A stretch of DNA of 64,000 nt from NORP240 sp038134485 (GTDB taxonomy: Bacteria > Pseudomonadota > Gammaproteobacteria > Pseudomonadales > Pseudohongiellaceae): assembly GCA_038134485.1 (NCBI GenBank), contig JAYPVG010000006.1, positions 50,492 to 114,491 on the forward strand, given 5' to 3'. The first letter of the stretch is position 1, and each line of letters starts with the position of its first letter. The position numbers and the translations under genes were made by a program. Of the stretch, positions 9,307-18,159 are shown piece by piece. The notes under the pieces were generated by a model. That model saw nothing but the letters and a program-made list of their open reading frames with translations. It was not told where the DNA came from and did not search any database.

Positions 9307-9699
9307 GTGAGAATTCATCCCTCGCATCGCCGACATTTGGGAAATTTTGTCGAAACCCTGGCACTTAATTTTCTGCAGCGCAAGGGGTTGCGGTTGCTTG
9401 CGAGAAACTATCAATGTCGGGCCGGGGAGATCGACCTGATCGTACTGCAGGGAAATACGCTGGTATTTGTGGAAGTGCGATACAGGAGTACAAGTTCCTA
9501 TGGGTCAGCTATCGAAAGCGTTACCCGTTCAAAGCAGGCAAAAATAGTCCGTTGCGCCAGACATTTCGTGATGCGCTACCCTAACCATTCACGCCGTAAC
9601 CTGCGATTCGACATCGTTGGAATCTCGAAGACCGGAAACTCAGCAGCTTATCAGATCGAATGGCTCGAAAACGCATTTGAGCCGGGATACCAGCCTTAA
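9307..9699 (+). CDS. yraN: YraN family protein (UPF0102), nuclease-fold
   Basis: A 130-residue protein of the UPF0102 family, whose restriction-endonuclease-like fold suggests a nuclease, although the biological role is not settled. The conserved core is visible: LRLLARNYQCRAGEIDLI followed by LVFVEVRYRS, giving the E-x-D...E-V-R pattern in which the usual lysine is arginine. The start is a GTG at 9307 with GAGG a few bases upstream. It follows lpoA by 53 bases. Confidence 0.92.
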   Translation: MRIHPSHRRHLGNFVETLALNFLQRKGLRLLARNYQCRAGEIDLIVLQGNTLVFVEVRYRSTSSYGSAIESVTRSKQAKIVRCARHFVMRYPNHSRRNLRFDIVGISKTGNSAAYQIEWLENAFEPGYQP

Positions 9700-9860
9700 C
9701 TGCCCGGTTCGTAAAACAGAGCGAGAAATACCCTGTGCCTTCGGTCCTCTCGTTGACATGCCTGGACTCAGCAATTCAAATATGTACCCAATTCTGCCGA
9801 TAAGATAGGTAGACCGGTGCCAAGTGTTTCCGCCGGGCAATAAAACCAGAGAACAGTCGA

Positions 9861-10454
9861 GTGGATATACAAAAACGAATCGAAAGGCACTTTCTCGCTA
9901 GCATTGAGGCCAAGCGAAATGCATTGGAATATGTCGCTCCTGGAATCAGCAATGCCAGCATCATCTCGGTACAGGCATTGTTGGACGGAGGTAAAATCTT
10001 ATGTTGCGGCAACGGCGGCTCGGCTGCCGACGCGCAGCATTTTGCTGCGGAACTTCTGAATCGATTCGAAATCGAAAGACCAGGACTGCCCGCTTTGGCT
10101 ATTACTACGGATAGTTCTACGCTTACAGCTATCGCCAATGATTATGATTACAATCAAATTTTTGCCAAACAGGTAAGGGCGCTTGGACAATCTGGGGATT
10201 TGCTGCTCGCAATATCGACTAGCGGAAATTCAAAGAACGTGGTCGAAGCGATCCATGCCGCCCACGAACGAGAAATGAAAATTATAGCAATGACCGGTCG
10301 CGACGGAGGCGAGATTGCCAGGTTACTGAAAAGCGGCGACGTGGAAATACGGGTGCCCGCTGAATCGACGGCGCGCATTCAGGAAGTCCACATTCTTGCC
10401 CTGCACTGTATTTGCGATCTCATTGACACCCAGCTATTCGGAGGTGACCAATAG
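9861..10454 (+). CDS. diaA: DiaA, DnaA initiator-associating SIS-domain protein
   Basis: A 197-residue single SIS-domain protein. The motif CGNGGSAADAQHFAAELLNRF resembles DiaA and lacks the SHCDAMHF pattern of the heptose isomerase GmhA, and the yraN-dolP context also points to DiaA. DiaA binds DnaA as a tetramer and promotes timely replication initiation at oriC. Sugar-phosphate binding residues around ISTSGNS are kept, so an isomerase role cannot be fully excluded. The start is GTG at 9861; the stop overlaps the dolP start by one base. Confidence 0.88.
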   Translation: MDIQKRIERHFLASIEAKRNALEYVAPGISNASIISVQALLDGGKILCCGNGGSAADAQHFAAELLNRFEIERPGLPALAITTDSSTLTAIANDYDYNQIFAKQVRALGQSGDLLLAISTSGNSKNVVEAIHAAHEREMKIIAMTGRDGGEIARLLKSGDVEIRVPAESTARIQEVHILALHCICDLIDTQLFGGDQ

Positions 10455-11032
10455 TGCGTTATTTAAATTTGATTATTCCAGCCCTGGTGCTAATGCTGGG
10501 CACCGGCTGCACAACTCTACTTTCTGAAGCTGCAGGGCCCGAGGGCATTCAGGAAAATCCTGGTAAACGTACCACTGGCGCAAGGATTGAAGACGAATTC
10601 ATCGAGACCAAGATTGCTGTGAATATGAAATCTCAGGAGCCGGAGCTCAGGAATGCGAACTTTGATGTCATATCCCACAACGGCGTGGTGTTGCTGGTAG
10701 GCCAGGTTCAATCGGAGCAACTCAAACGACGCGCGACGGAAATCGCCTCGGAAGCCAGCAATAAGATCAAACGCATTCACAATGAACTCGAGATATCCGG
10801 CAAAACAGGCCTGCTCGCCCGTAGCAATGATGCCTGGATCAGCACTAAGGTGCGAACCCAGTTTCTTGCAGATGAGTCGGTTCCCTCGGGTCAGGTTAAA
10901 GTGGTAACTGAAAACGGGTCGGTGTTCCTGATGGGCATGGTCAATCAACAACAAGGGGATAATGCTGCAGCACTGGCCAGGAACATCTCTGGCGTAACCC
11001 GAGTGGTCAAAGTGTTCGAGTATGTAAACTGA
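10454..11032 (+). CDS. dolP: DolP (YraP), BON-domain outer-membrane lipoprotein
   Basis: A 192-residue lipoprotein with two BON domains (about residues 45-110 and 120-190). The signal peptide ends in LGTGC with the lipidated Cys19. DolP binds anionic phospholipid at division sites and supports outer-membrane integrity and BAM function. Starts with GTG, overlapping the diaA stop by one base, so the two are coupled. Typical BON glycines appear in HNGVVLLVGQV and ENGSVFLMGMV. Confidence 0.93.
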   Translation: MRYLNLIIPALVLMLGTGCTTLLSEAAGPEGIQENPGKRTTGARIEDEFIETKIAVNMKSQEPELRNANFDVISHNGVVLLVGQVQSEQLKRRATEIASEASNKIKRIHNELEISGKTGLLARSNDAWISTKVRTQFLADESVPSGQVKVVTENGSVFLMGMVNQQQGDNAAALARNISGVTRVVKVFEYVN

Positions 11033-11092
11033 TCAGCGATCAGAGGCGCCGTCATAAGTAGTAGCAATCGGCGCAGCAGCAGCCAGGCAACC

Positions 11093-11494
11093 TTACTTGA
11101 CCACCCTTAGCGATGGTTTGCCTGACCTCGCACGCTGTCCTGATGAGGACTCGTCTGGAGCCGGCGGCTGGGGTTCAGAACTTTCGCTCTCGAAGAACAT
11201 ACCCTGTCCGTTTTCTTTCGCGTAAATACCCAATACAGCCTCAATTGGCACAAATACTTGAAAAGGGATACCTGCGAATCGTCCCTTGAACTGCAATGCG
11301 TCGTTTTCGATGTCCAGAGATTGAACCGCAGTTGGAGAAATATTGAGGATTATCTGACCATCTTTGACATGTCCCCGGGGCACCTGGACATCATCTCCCA
11401 GCGCGTTCACCAGCAAGTAGGGAGTGCAGTCATTATCGAGAATCCACTCATACAACGAGCGGATCAGGTAGGGACGACTTGAACTCATTGACAT
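11093..11494 (-). CDS. sspB: SspB, ClpXP specificity-enhancing adaptor
   Basis: A 133-residue adaptor that delivers ssrA-tagged and other substrates to ClpXP. The N-terminal substrate-binding domain (RPYLIRSLYEWILDNDCTPY) is followed by an acidic, proline-rich linker and the C-terminal ClpX-docking peptide LRVVK at the very end. It lies 78 bases after sspA. Between them is a T8 run (11521-11528 as A on the plus strand) behind a weak GCAG/CTGC hairpin, and an inverted TTGCTC/GAGCAA pair just before sspB, so the two genes may be partly uncoupled. Confidence 0.96.
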   Translation of the reverse strand: MSMSSSRPYLIRSLYEWILDNDCTPYLLVNALGDDVQVPRGHVKDGQIILNISPTAVQSLDIENDALQFKGRFAGIPFQVFVPIEAVLGIYAKENGQGMFFESESSEPQPPAPDESSSGQRARSGKPSLRVVK

Positions 11495-11572
11495 GTCATC
11501 ACCTTTGCTCTGCGAGCAATAAAAAAAAGCAGAGAACTGCGCAGATAAACCGTCGGCTCATCGCCTGCACGG

Positions 11573-12205
11573 CTATATCATCTCCTTTTCCTGTTCCGAA
11601 AGACTTGCTGTAACGGATTCCCGCTCGAACAATCGATCACGGTATGCCAGTAACGGCTTGACGTTCTTGGTGTTCGGCAGGTCTATACCCATCGCCGGCA
11701 GACGCCAGAGAATTGGGGTAACGCAGCAGTCAACAATGCTGAACTCATCGCTCATAAAAAACGGCTTTTCGGCAAAGATAGGGGCGATTGAAATTAGACT
11801 CTCCCGCAATTCCTTGCGCGACTTATCCAACACTGCGGCACTTCCCTTTCCTGCCATTAGTGTATCTACCAGCGAACTCCAGTCTCGTCCGATGCGATAA
11901 ATCCATAGTCGGCTTTGAGCACGAGCAACTGGGTATACTGGAAAAAGTGGCGGATGGGGAAAACGCTCATCGAGATATTCCATCATTATGTTTGGCTCAT
12001 AAAGAACCAGATCACGATCTACCAGGGTTGGCAAACTGTTGTATGGGTTTAGGGTGGTAAGATCTTCCGGTTTGTTGTCGGGATCTACATCTATGGTTTC
12101 CACCGTGACGCCTTTTTCTGACAGCACAATTCTAACTCGATGGCTGTAATGACTGCGCCCATCAGAGTAGAAAGTCATTGAAGACCTTTTTGCTACCACA
12201 CCCAT
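11573..12205 (-). CDS. sspA: SspA, stringent starvation protein A
   Basis: A 210-residue glutathione-S-transferase-fold protein that binds RNA polymerase and modulates transcription under stress. The thioredoxin-like N-domain (MTFYSDGRSHYSHRVRIVLSEKG) and the helical C-domain with FMSDEFSIVDCCVTPILWRL are typical. The catalytic residues of true glutathione transferases are not needed in this family. It lies 22 bases after the cytochrome bc1 operon, in the same order as in Pseudomonas. Confidence 0.95.
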   Translation of the reverse strand: MGVVAKRSSMTFYSDGRSHYSHRVRIVLSEKGVTVETIDVDPDNKPEDLTTLNPYNSLPTLVDRDLVLYEPNIMMEYLDERFPHPPLFPVYPVARAQSRLWIYRIGRDWSSLVDTLMAGKGSAAVLDKSRKELRESLISIAPIFAEKPFFMSDEFSIVDCCVTPILWRLPAMGIDLPNTKNVKPLLAYRDRLFERESVTASLSEQEKEMI

Positions 12206-12227
12206 AATTTACCCTCTAAGCAAGTTC

Positions 12228-14309
12228 TCAATGATAATCCTTGCTGAACTCCCGCGCTGTTGCCCATAGGAAGGCATAGAGCACCGCAAGAAATGCCAGA
12301 ACCCAGACGCCTATATCCTTCCGATGCTCCCTGATGGGCTCACCAACATAGTAAAGGAAGTTAACAATGTCGGCCGTAACCTGGTCAAATTCCTGCTCTG
12401 ACAAGATACCGGTGCCCTCAACATGATGCAGTTCACAGGCCTCGCCACCATGCCCGTCCTCATGCAGTTCGCATTCGACATCCCCCTGGAGCTCGTGCAA
12501 TACATTGGGCATACCAACATTAGCGAAAATTGTGTTATTGGTGCCCAGTGGCCTTGAATCATCGTTATAAAATGAATTGAGATAAGTATACAGCCAGTCC
12601 GGGCTGCGAACGCGGCCAATCAAAGTAAGATCCGGAGGAGGAGCTCCGAACCACACTTTGGCATCATCTACGGACATTGCATTTTCAATCAGGTCACCTA
12701 TGGCCTCATCACCGAATATGAGATTTTCAGCCACCAGATTCAGCGGGATTTCGAGATCATTAGCGGTTCTCTCGTAGCGGGCATATTGCAATGAATGGCA
12801 ACCCACACAGTAATTCATATAGTACTTCCAGCCGCGCTGCAGAGAATCTTTGTCCTCGAAATCCGTTTCCACATGTTCGAGGGGTAAGTTTCCAGCTTCT
12901 GCTGCTACGACCCGCAGCGGGATAAACACCAGTGCCGCCAAAAGCGCCAGGATTATCGCCATTTGCGGCAATGAGACAAAGCGACCCATCGTGACCCTCT
13001 CCGGTACCGGGAAGGTTTGCTCCTTTCTGGTATACCAGGGCATCAGGACGAAGTATGCGAAATAAACCACAGTCATAAGCTGCGCCAAGATCGTCTTGGC
13101 AGGACTAACCGATTGTGTGCCCAGCACACCCAGAATCAGGAAACTGACTGCAAACATCAACAAAGCGATGCGGCTGAACCAGCCCTTGTAGCGCATGGAA
13201 TTGACCGGGCTCTTATCAAGCCAGGGCAAAACGAACAGTATGGCGATTGCACCAAACATCACCAGCATGCCCCAGAATTTGGCGTCGATGCCGAACAGAG
13301 GATAGGTGACCGCACGCAGCATGGAGTAGAAAGGCGTGTAATACCACACCGGTGGAACATGCTCCGGCGTCTTCAGCGGATCGGCTTCCTGGAAGTTGGC
13401 TACCTCAAGAAAATAGCCCCCCATTTCAGGTACGAAGAAAACGATGAAACAAAACACAAAAAGAAACACCACTATCGCCGGAAGATCGTGATACAGCGTG
13501 TAGTACGGATGAAATGGGACGCTATCCACCGGCACTCCATCGGGTCCCTTGTTTTTCTTGATATCCACGCCGTCCGGGTTGTTCGAGCCAACCTCGTGCA
13601 AGGCCAGTACATGCAGGACTACCAAAGCCAGCAGGACAATAGGTAGCGCCACTACGTGTAGGGCGAAGAACCGATTCAAGGTGGCATCGGAAATCAGAAA
13701 GTCTCCTCGCACCCAGACCAGCAGTCCGTCCCCAATAACCGGTATCGCTCCGACCAGAGAGACAATTACGTTGGCCCCCCAGTAAGACATCTGGCCCCAG
13801 GGTAATACGTAACCCATGAACCCCTCTGCCATTAACACCAGGTAGATGGCCATGCCAAAAATCCAGATCAACTCCCGGGGTTTCTTGTATGAGCCATACA
13901 TAAGGCCGCGAAACATGTGTAAATAAACCACTAGGAAAAAGGCCGAGGCACCCGTTGAGTGCAGATATCTGAGCGTCCAGCCGAAGTCCACATCGCGCAT
14001 GATGTACTCCACCGAGGCGAAGGCATCCTCTGCGCTGGCGGTATAGTTCATCGTAAGCCAAATACCACTGAGCAACTGGATTACCAATACCACCATAGAC
14101 AGCACGCCAAAGAAGTACCAGAAATTGAAATTCTTGGGCGCATAGTACTTGCTGAGATGTTTTTCCCAGGCAGTGACAATAGGAAGCCGGTCGTCTACCC
14201 AATCCCTGAGCCCGATCAACCCGGATATCAATTTTCCCCGACTGGCGGAACTCGCTGTCTCAGCTTTGGATTCATTCATAACGTTTTGTGATTCACTCAT
14301 ATCGCTCAT
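12228..14309 (-). CDS. petB: Fused cytochrome b / cytochrome c1 of the bc1 complex
   Basis: A single 693-residue frame encodes both membrane cytochromes. Residues 1 to about 430 are cytochrome b, with heme ligands H117/H131 and H218/H233 and the Qo motif as PVWY (320-323) where many species have PEWY. Residues from about 445 are cytochrome c1: a hydrophobic segment (447-465) with a likely signal-peptidase site near VVAA (467-470), heme-attachment CVGCH (501-505), the Met ligand in GMPN (M600) and a C-terminal anchor (about 666-686). Most gammaproteobacteria have two genes; Bradyrhizobium fbcH is a known fused case whose precursor is cleaved. The start overlaps petA by four bases. Confidence 0.95.
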   Translation of the reverse strand: MSDMSESQNVMNESKAETASSASRGKLISGLIGLRDWVDDRLPIVTAWEKHLSKYYAPKNFNFWYFFGVLSMVVLVIQLLSGIWLTMNYTASAEDAFASVEYIMRDVDFGWTLRYLHSTGASAFFLVVYLHMFRGLMYGSYKKPRELIWIFGMAIYLVLMAEGFMGYVLPWGQMSYWGANVIVSLVGAIPVIGDGLLVWVRGDFLISDATLNRFFALHVVALPIVLLALVVLHVLALHEVGSNNPDGVDIKKNKGPDGVPVDSVPFHPYYTLYHDLPAIVVFLFVFCFIVFFVPEMGGYFLEVANFQEADPLKTPEHVPPVWYYTPFYSMLRAVTYPLFGIDAKFWGMLVMFGAIAILFVLPWLDKSPVNSMRYKGWFSRIALLMFAVSFLILGVLGTQSVSPAKTILAQLMTVVYFAYFVLMPWYTRKEQTFPVPERVTMGRFVSLPQMAIILALLAALVFIPLRVVAAEAGNLPLEHVETDFEDKDSLQRGWKYYMNYCVGCHSLQYARYERTANDLEIPLNLVAENLIFGDEAIGDLIENAMSVDDAKVWFGAPPPDLTLIGRVRSPDWLYTYLNSFYNDDSRPLGTNNTIFANVGMPNVLHELQGDVECELHEDGHGGEACELHHVEGTGILSEQEFDQVTADIVNFLYYVGEPIREHRKDIGVWVLAFLAVLYAFLWATAREFSKDYH

Positions 14310-14908
14310 GCCGGGTTCTCCTCATCAACACCGACAACGAGAACATTGTCACTTTCGAAGGAATAGGGAGGCACCTCCATATTTCGGGATGCGGGCGAGC
14401 CACTGTATACGCGGCCCGCAAGATCGAAGCGCGAACCGTGGCAGGGACAGAAGAAGCCACCGTTCCAATTTGCATCAAAGGGCTCAGGTTGTAATTCGAT
14501 ATGCGGAGTCGGGGAACAGAACAAGTGTGGACACAGACCCACAAGAACAAGAACATCCGGGCGACGCGATCGATACTCATTTTGCGCGTAAGCCGGCTGT
14601 TCCGGCTGCTCGGAATCGGGATCCGCCAGACGATCGCCCATCGTGGTAAGGGCGTTGAGCGCTTCCTCGGTTCTGCGGACCACAAATATTGGTCTACCTC
14701 GCCAGGCCGGAATGGGTCCAAGAATTTCGCCTTCCTGCAGCCTGCTCACATCAACGCGAACCGGCGCACCCGCCGCCCTCGCCTTTGCACTGGGGTTCCA
14801 GGAACCAACAAAGGGTACCGCAGCACCCACGATTCCTGCTGCCCCGACGGCAGAAGTTGAACCCACTAAAAACCGCCTGCGGCCAGCATTAGCACTGTCG
14901 TCAGTCAC
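14306..14908 (-). CDS. petA: Rieske iron-sulfur subunit of the cytochrome bc1 complex
   Basis: A 200-residue subunit that carries electrons from ubiquinol to cytochrome c1. The N-terminus has a twin-arginine signal/anchor (RRRFLVG, then a hydrophobic helix). Cluster box II is the usual CPCHGS (154-159). Box I reads CPHLFC (126-131) where the usual form is CTHLGC; ligands Cys126 and His128 and the disulfide Cys131 are kept. Starts at GTG 14908, eight bases after AGGAGA. First gene of the bc1 operon. Confidence 0.95.
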   Translation of the reverse strand: MTDDSANAGRRRFLVGSTSAVGAAGIVGAAVPFVGSWNPSAKARAAGAPVRVDVSRLQEGEILGPIPAWRGRPIFVVRRTEEALNALTTMGDRLADPDSEQPEQPAYAQNEYRSRRPDVLVLVGLCPHLFCSPTPHIELQPEPFDANWNGGFFCPCHGSRFDLAGRVYSGSPASRNMEVPPYSFESDNVLVVGVDEENPA

Positions 14909-15155
14909 CTTGTAAATCTCCTATCAGAGGCTAGTTCAATATCAAGCATTGAGCCGGTGCGCGGTCTTCACTATCAGGAGAGAAACCCGCAATCTGGATC
15001 AAATTAATCAAGTGTGGAATCGGATTAAGGAGGCCTTAATTCAGGCCAGCGAAACCGGCCGAATGTTAGATAATTTTCACTTTTTTTTCAAGTGGAAGCC
15101 CCTTCTAAATACCTCCGCCGGCGCGTCTCCCACAACTCTAAGCTGCCGAAATCTC
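14909..15155. other. Gap between petA and rpsI terminator
   Basis: No gene is supported here. The region must hold the promoter of the bc1 operon (minus strand), but no strong sigma70 pair stands out. A perfect inverted repeat, ATTAAGG / CCTTAAT with a three-base spacer, lies at 15024-15040 and could be an operator. A run of eight T on the plus strand lies near 15081. Confidence 0.4.
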
Positions 15156-15189
15156 AAAAAAAACGCCGGACCCGCGAGCGGCTCCGGCG
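15156..15189 (-). terminator. Rho-independent terminator after rpsI
   Basis: On the minus strand, a GC-rich hairpin (CGCCGGA 15183-15189 pairing with TCCGGCG 15164-15170, plus an inner CCG/CGG stem) is followed directly by eight T. It begins about 30 bases after the rpsI stop and ends the rplM-rpsI operon. Confidence 0.92.
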
Positions 15190-15219
15190 TACAACCTACT
15201 TGACGTAGAAATAAAAATG

Positions 15220-15612
15220 TTAACGCTTGGAAAACTGCGGTTTTTTCCTGGCCTTGCGCAATCCAACCTTTTTACGCTCCACCGACCTAGCATCCCGAGT
15301 CACGAACCCGGCCTTGCGCAGTGCTGGCCGAAGCTCATCGTTGTATTCCATAAGCGCTCTGGTGATACCATGGCGGATGGCGCCTGCCTGACCGAAACTG
15401 CCTCCGCCTCGCACCGTGACTTTGATATCGAACTTGTCTACCATTTCGACCAGTTCGAGCGGCTGGCGCACGATCATTCGGGCGACTTCGCGACCAAAAA
15501 ATCCATCCAACGGACGGTTGTTAACCGTGATATTGCCGGAGCCGCTTGTCATGAAGACCCGAGCTGTCGAGGTCTTGCGTCGTCCGGTACCATAATACTG
15601 AGTTGCAGCCAT
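15220..15612 (-). CDS. rpsI: 30S ribosomal protein S9
   Basis: A 130-residue small-subunit protein. The start TQYYGTGRRKTSTARVF and the C-terminal basic tail GLRKARKKPQFSKR, which reaches into the P site, are diagnostic. Follows rplM by 14 bases in the standard L13-S9 operon and is closed by a strong terminator. Confidence 0.99.
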   Translation of the reverse strand: MAATQYYGTGRRKTSTARVFMTSGSGNITVNNRPLDGFFGREVARMIVRQPLELVEMVDKFDIKVTVRGGGSFGQAGAIRHGITRALMEYNDELRPALRKAGFVTRDARSVERKKVGLRKARKKPQFSKR

Positions 15613-15626
15613 AGTGCGTCTCGTGC

Positions 15627-16058
15627 CTATTTAATCTCAATCGGTAGTGGTTGTTGGGCTCCGTGAGGATGCTCTGAACCTGCATAAACTTTCAATTTTT
15701 TAAACATTGCCCGACCCAGCGGAGTTCGGGGGAGCATACCCTTTACAGCAAGCTTTATAATTCTTTCCGGCGCCCTTTCCTGCAATTCGTTAAAAGACTG
15801 CGACTTCAAACCACCGGGATACCCCGAGTGCGCATGGTACATCTTATCGGCTGCTTTTTTACCGGTGACCTGTACTTTTTCGGCATTTATCACGACGATA
15901 TAGTCGCCAGTATCGGTATGCGGCGTGTACTCTGGCTTGTGCTTGCCTCGCAAACGGGTTGCAATAGCAGTGGCCATTCTACCCAGAGTCAAGCCTTCCG
16001 CATCAATCAGCAGCCAGTTCTGCTCAACTTGTCCTGGTTTTGCACTGAAAGTCTTCAT
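15627..16058 (-). CDS. rplM: 50S ribosomal protein L13
   Basis: A 143-residue large-subunit protein. The start is placed at ATG 16058 (MKTFSAKPG) because homologues begin there and GGTGA lies just upstream. The frame stays open to 16157, but that extension looks unlike L13. Family motifs WLLIDAEGLTLGR, HTDTGDYIVVINA and GMLPRTPLGR are present. First gene of the rplM-rpsI operon. Confidence 0.98.
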   Translation of the reverse strand: MKTFSAKPGQVEQNWLLIDAEGLTLGRMATAIATRLRGKHKPEYTPHTDTGDYIVVINAEKVQVTGKKAADKMYHAHSGYPGGLKSQSFNELQERAPERIIKLAVKGMLPRTPLGRAMFKKLKVYAGSEHPHGAQQPLPIEIK

Positions 16059-16247
16059 TTCACCGCGCCTAAAATTCGGAGCCTTATAACAGGGAGCGCG
16101 CATGCTACAGGAGCGATGCGAATTATTCAAGAGCCCCGGACAATTAAGTTGACTCAAATCGATGTCTGATCGGGTTTCTCCTCAATGCCTCAAAACCCCA
16201 TTGATCCTGCCTTACAATTCAATTGGCAAGGATCCGCGGGCTACAGA

Positions 16248-17387
16248 TTATGGCTTGTGCGGACGGGACAGGTATTCGTAGGATTGCATTTCCAGCAATC
16301 GACTTGCGGTTCGTTGAAATTCAATTCGCATGGCATTGCCCGTATACAGGTCGCTCAGCGGCGCAGCGGCACTGAGAATCAACTTTACGCTTCGATCGTA
16401 CATCTCATCAACCAGATAGATGAAACGCCGGGCCTGGTCGTCCCGATCGGCATCCAATTGCGGCACATTTCCCAGAATCAGAGCATGGTAAAGCCTGGCC
16501 AACTCAATATAATCATGCACGCTCCTCGGGCCGCCACAGAGACGTTCAAAGTCGAACCAAATTACGTCATTGGCAATATAGCGGCTGACAATAGGCCTTC
16601 CCAGAATTTCCACTACTCCGCCGTCGATAGCCTCGGCGAAGTCCGGCGCCAGCCCGGAAAAACTGGCCAACAGCGCAGCGTCTGCATTGGCGTCCAGAGG
16701 ATAGTGGTACAACTCTGCCTGGCTAAGGCAACGCAATCGATAATCGGTTTCCACCTTGACCTCATAAACTTGCAAATGTCTTTCTAGCAAGCCAATGGCT
16801 GGTAAAAACCGGTCGCGCTGCAACCCGTTTTCGTAAAGCCGCGCCGGCTCGATATTGGATGTCATGACGAACGTGACGTGCCGATTCAATAATTCCTCAA
16901 GCAAACCCGCAAGTATCATCGCATCGCCTATGTCGGAGACGAAGAACTCGTCGAAGCAAATAACCCTGGCGCGAGACGCGATATCTGCTGCCACCTGCTT
17001 GAGCGGGTCTTTTTGTCCCTTCAGCTTTCGAAGATCGTTGTGAACTCGTTGCATAAATCGATGGAAATGAGTGCGCAATTTCTCCTCGATTGGCACGCAA
17101 TCGAAAAAGATGTCCATGAGGTAGGTCTTTCCGGTACCCACTCCGCCCCAAAAATAAATACCTCTGGGCCTATCGTGCCCTTTTTTACCCAGCAAGGAAC
17201 GAACCCGACCGACCACGCCATCTGGCTTGTATAAATACAGGGACTGCAATTCCAGATAGAGATCTTCCAGCAATTCGAGAGCCGCCAACTGCGCATCGTC
17301 AGCTACAATTAAGTTTTGTTCGAGATCTGATTTATAACGTTGCAGCGGAGTCATTGACTGGAAGGTCGCGTGGATGGAGGGATTCAC
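16248..17387 (-). CDS. zapE: ZapE, AFG1-like division ATPase
   Basis: A 379-residue P-loop ATPase of the AFG1 family. Walker A is GGVGTGKT (about residues 80-87), Walker B is ICFDEFFV, and the sensor is MTSNIEP. ZapE associates with the Z ring and affects its stability under stress. Start MNPSIHATFQSMTPLQRY at 17387; a later in-frame Met at the position of MTPLQRY is also plausible. It lies beside zapG, the next gene on the opposite strand, as zapE and zapG do in E. coli. Confidence 0.93.
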   Translation of the reverse strand: MNPSIHATFQSMTPLQRYKSDLEQNLIVADDAQLAALELLEDLYLELQSLYLYKPDGVVGRVRSLLGKKGHDRPRGIYFWGGVGTGKTYLMDIFFDCVPIEEKLRTHFHRFMQRVHNDLRKLKGQKDPLKQVAADIASRARVICFDEFFVSDIGDAMILAGLLEELLNRHVTFVMTSNIEPARLYENGLQRDRFLPAIGLLERHLQVYEVKVETDYRLRCLSQAELYHYPLDANADAALLASFSGLAPDFAEAIDGGVVEILGRPIVSRYIANDVIWFDFERLCGGPRSVHDYIELARLYHALILGNVPQLDADRDDQARRFIYLVDEMYDRSVKLILSAAAPLSDLYTGNAMRIEFQRTASRLLEMQSYEYLSRPHKP

Positions 17388-17558
17388 TCAAGGCTGGCGA
17401 TTGTAAAATAAAAGTTTTTACGGCGAAACGCTCATATACTGGTTATAATCGCGAAGCGTTGCACCGCAGTGCATGTTGACAGATATCGTCTTCACTAGAT
17501 TGAGCTTTGACCCGAATTTCCATCAGTTCATTATTTTAGAGGGTAATAAGGCACGGAA

Positions 17559-18062
17559 ATGATTTGGTTGACTGGAATTATCTGCTTGGCCCTAGGCATC
17601 GTTCTGGGAGTGATATTCAGCCAGCGGGCCTGGGGCAATCCTGCCCGCATCAAGGAGTTGGAAAATCAAATTAGCGCAATCGAAGAACGCCATGAACAGT
17701 ATAAAGGCGACGTGAGCGAGCACTTTGATGTTACGGCAGAACTTGTTCAACAGATGACTCAGAGTTACCGTGACGTGTACCAGCATCTTGCAATGGGCGC
17801 TCAGGACCTGTGTACCACTGAGGTGGCCAACAAAATGTTGCCCGTGGGATCTGATGCAGTTTTTGGATCGGGTGCACCAAGGAAAGAAGCGCTTGCATTT
17901 GCACCACCGAAGGACTACGCGGCAAAAGTCAGTCCGAAACAGAAGGGTGCTCTGTCCGAAGAATTTGGTCTGGAAAAATCCCGGCCTGCCAGTAAAACTG
18001 AAACCGCCGACACACAGCAACCTGCTACCGAGAACCTAAAAACACTAGACAATATCGGTTAG
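17559..18062 (+). CDS. zapG: ZapG (YhcB, DUF1043), inner-membrane division/envelope protein
   Basis: A 167-residue protein with one N-terminal membrane helix (about residues 3-22) and a coiled coil (about 28-65) containing the family's conserved QMTQSYRDVYQHLA segment. The C-terminal third is low-complexity and charged. YhcB/ZapG is linked to coordination of peptidoglycan, LPS and lipid synthesis in E. coli. A good AGAGGG ribosome binding site precedes the ATG. The upstream gap holds a TATAAT at 17444-17449 that may be its -10 element. Confidence 0.9.
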   Translation: MIWLTGIICLALGIVLGVIFSQRAWGNPARIKELENQISAIEERHEQYKGDVSEHFDVTAELVQQMTQSYRDVYQHLAMGAQDLCTTEVANKMLPVGSDAVFGSGAPRKEALAFAPPKDYAAKVSPKQKGALSEEFGLEKSRPASKTETADTQQPATENLKTLDNIG

Positions 18063-18081
18063 ACTTGATTGATTTTACAGA

Positions 18082-18106
18082 GTGCCTGCGGTTCATTAGC
18101 AGGCAC
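18082..18106 (+). other. Hairpin between zapG and cysD
   Basis: A perfect eight-base inverted repeat, GTGCCTGC / GCAGGCAC, encloses a nine-base loop. It lies 20 bases after the zapG stop and 54 before cysD. No T-run follows, so it is not a classical terminator; it could stabilise the zapG mRNA end or regulate cysD. Confidence 0.5.
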
Positions 18107-18159
18107 ATAAATCGGTCACGTACCTGCATTCCTTGGAAGTCGAAATCTAGTATCTTCAA

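Noticed and set aside
13017..13646. 209-codon open frame on the plus strand opposite cytochrome b
   Set aside because: Its composition (Gln, His, Arg rich) is that of an antisense shadow, and the opposite strand is unmistakably cytochrome b.
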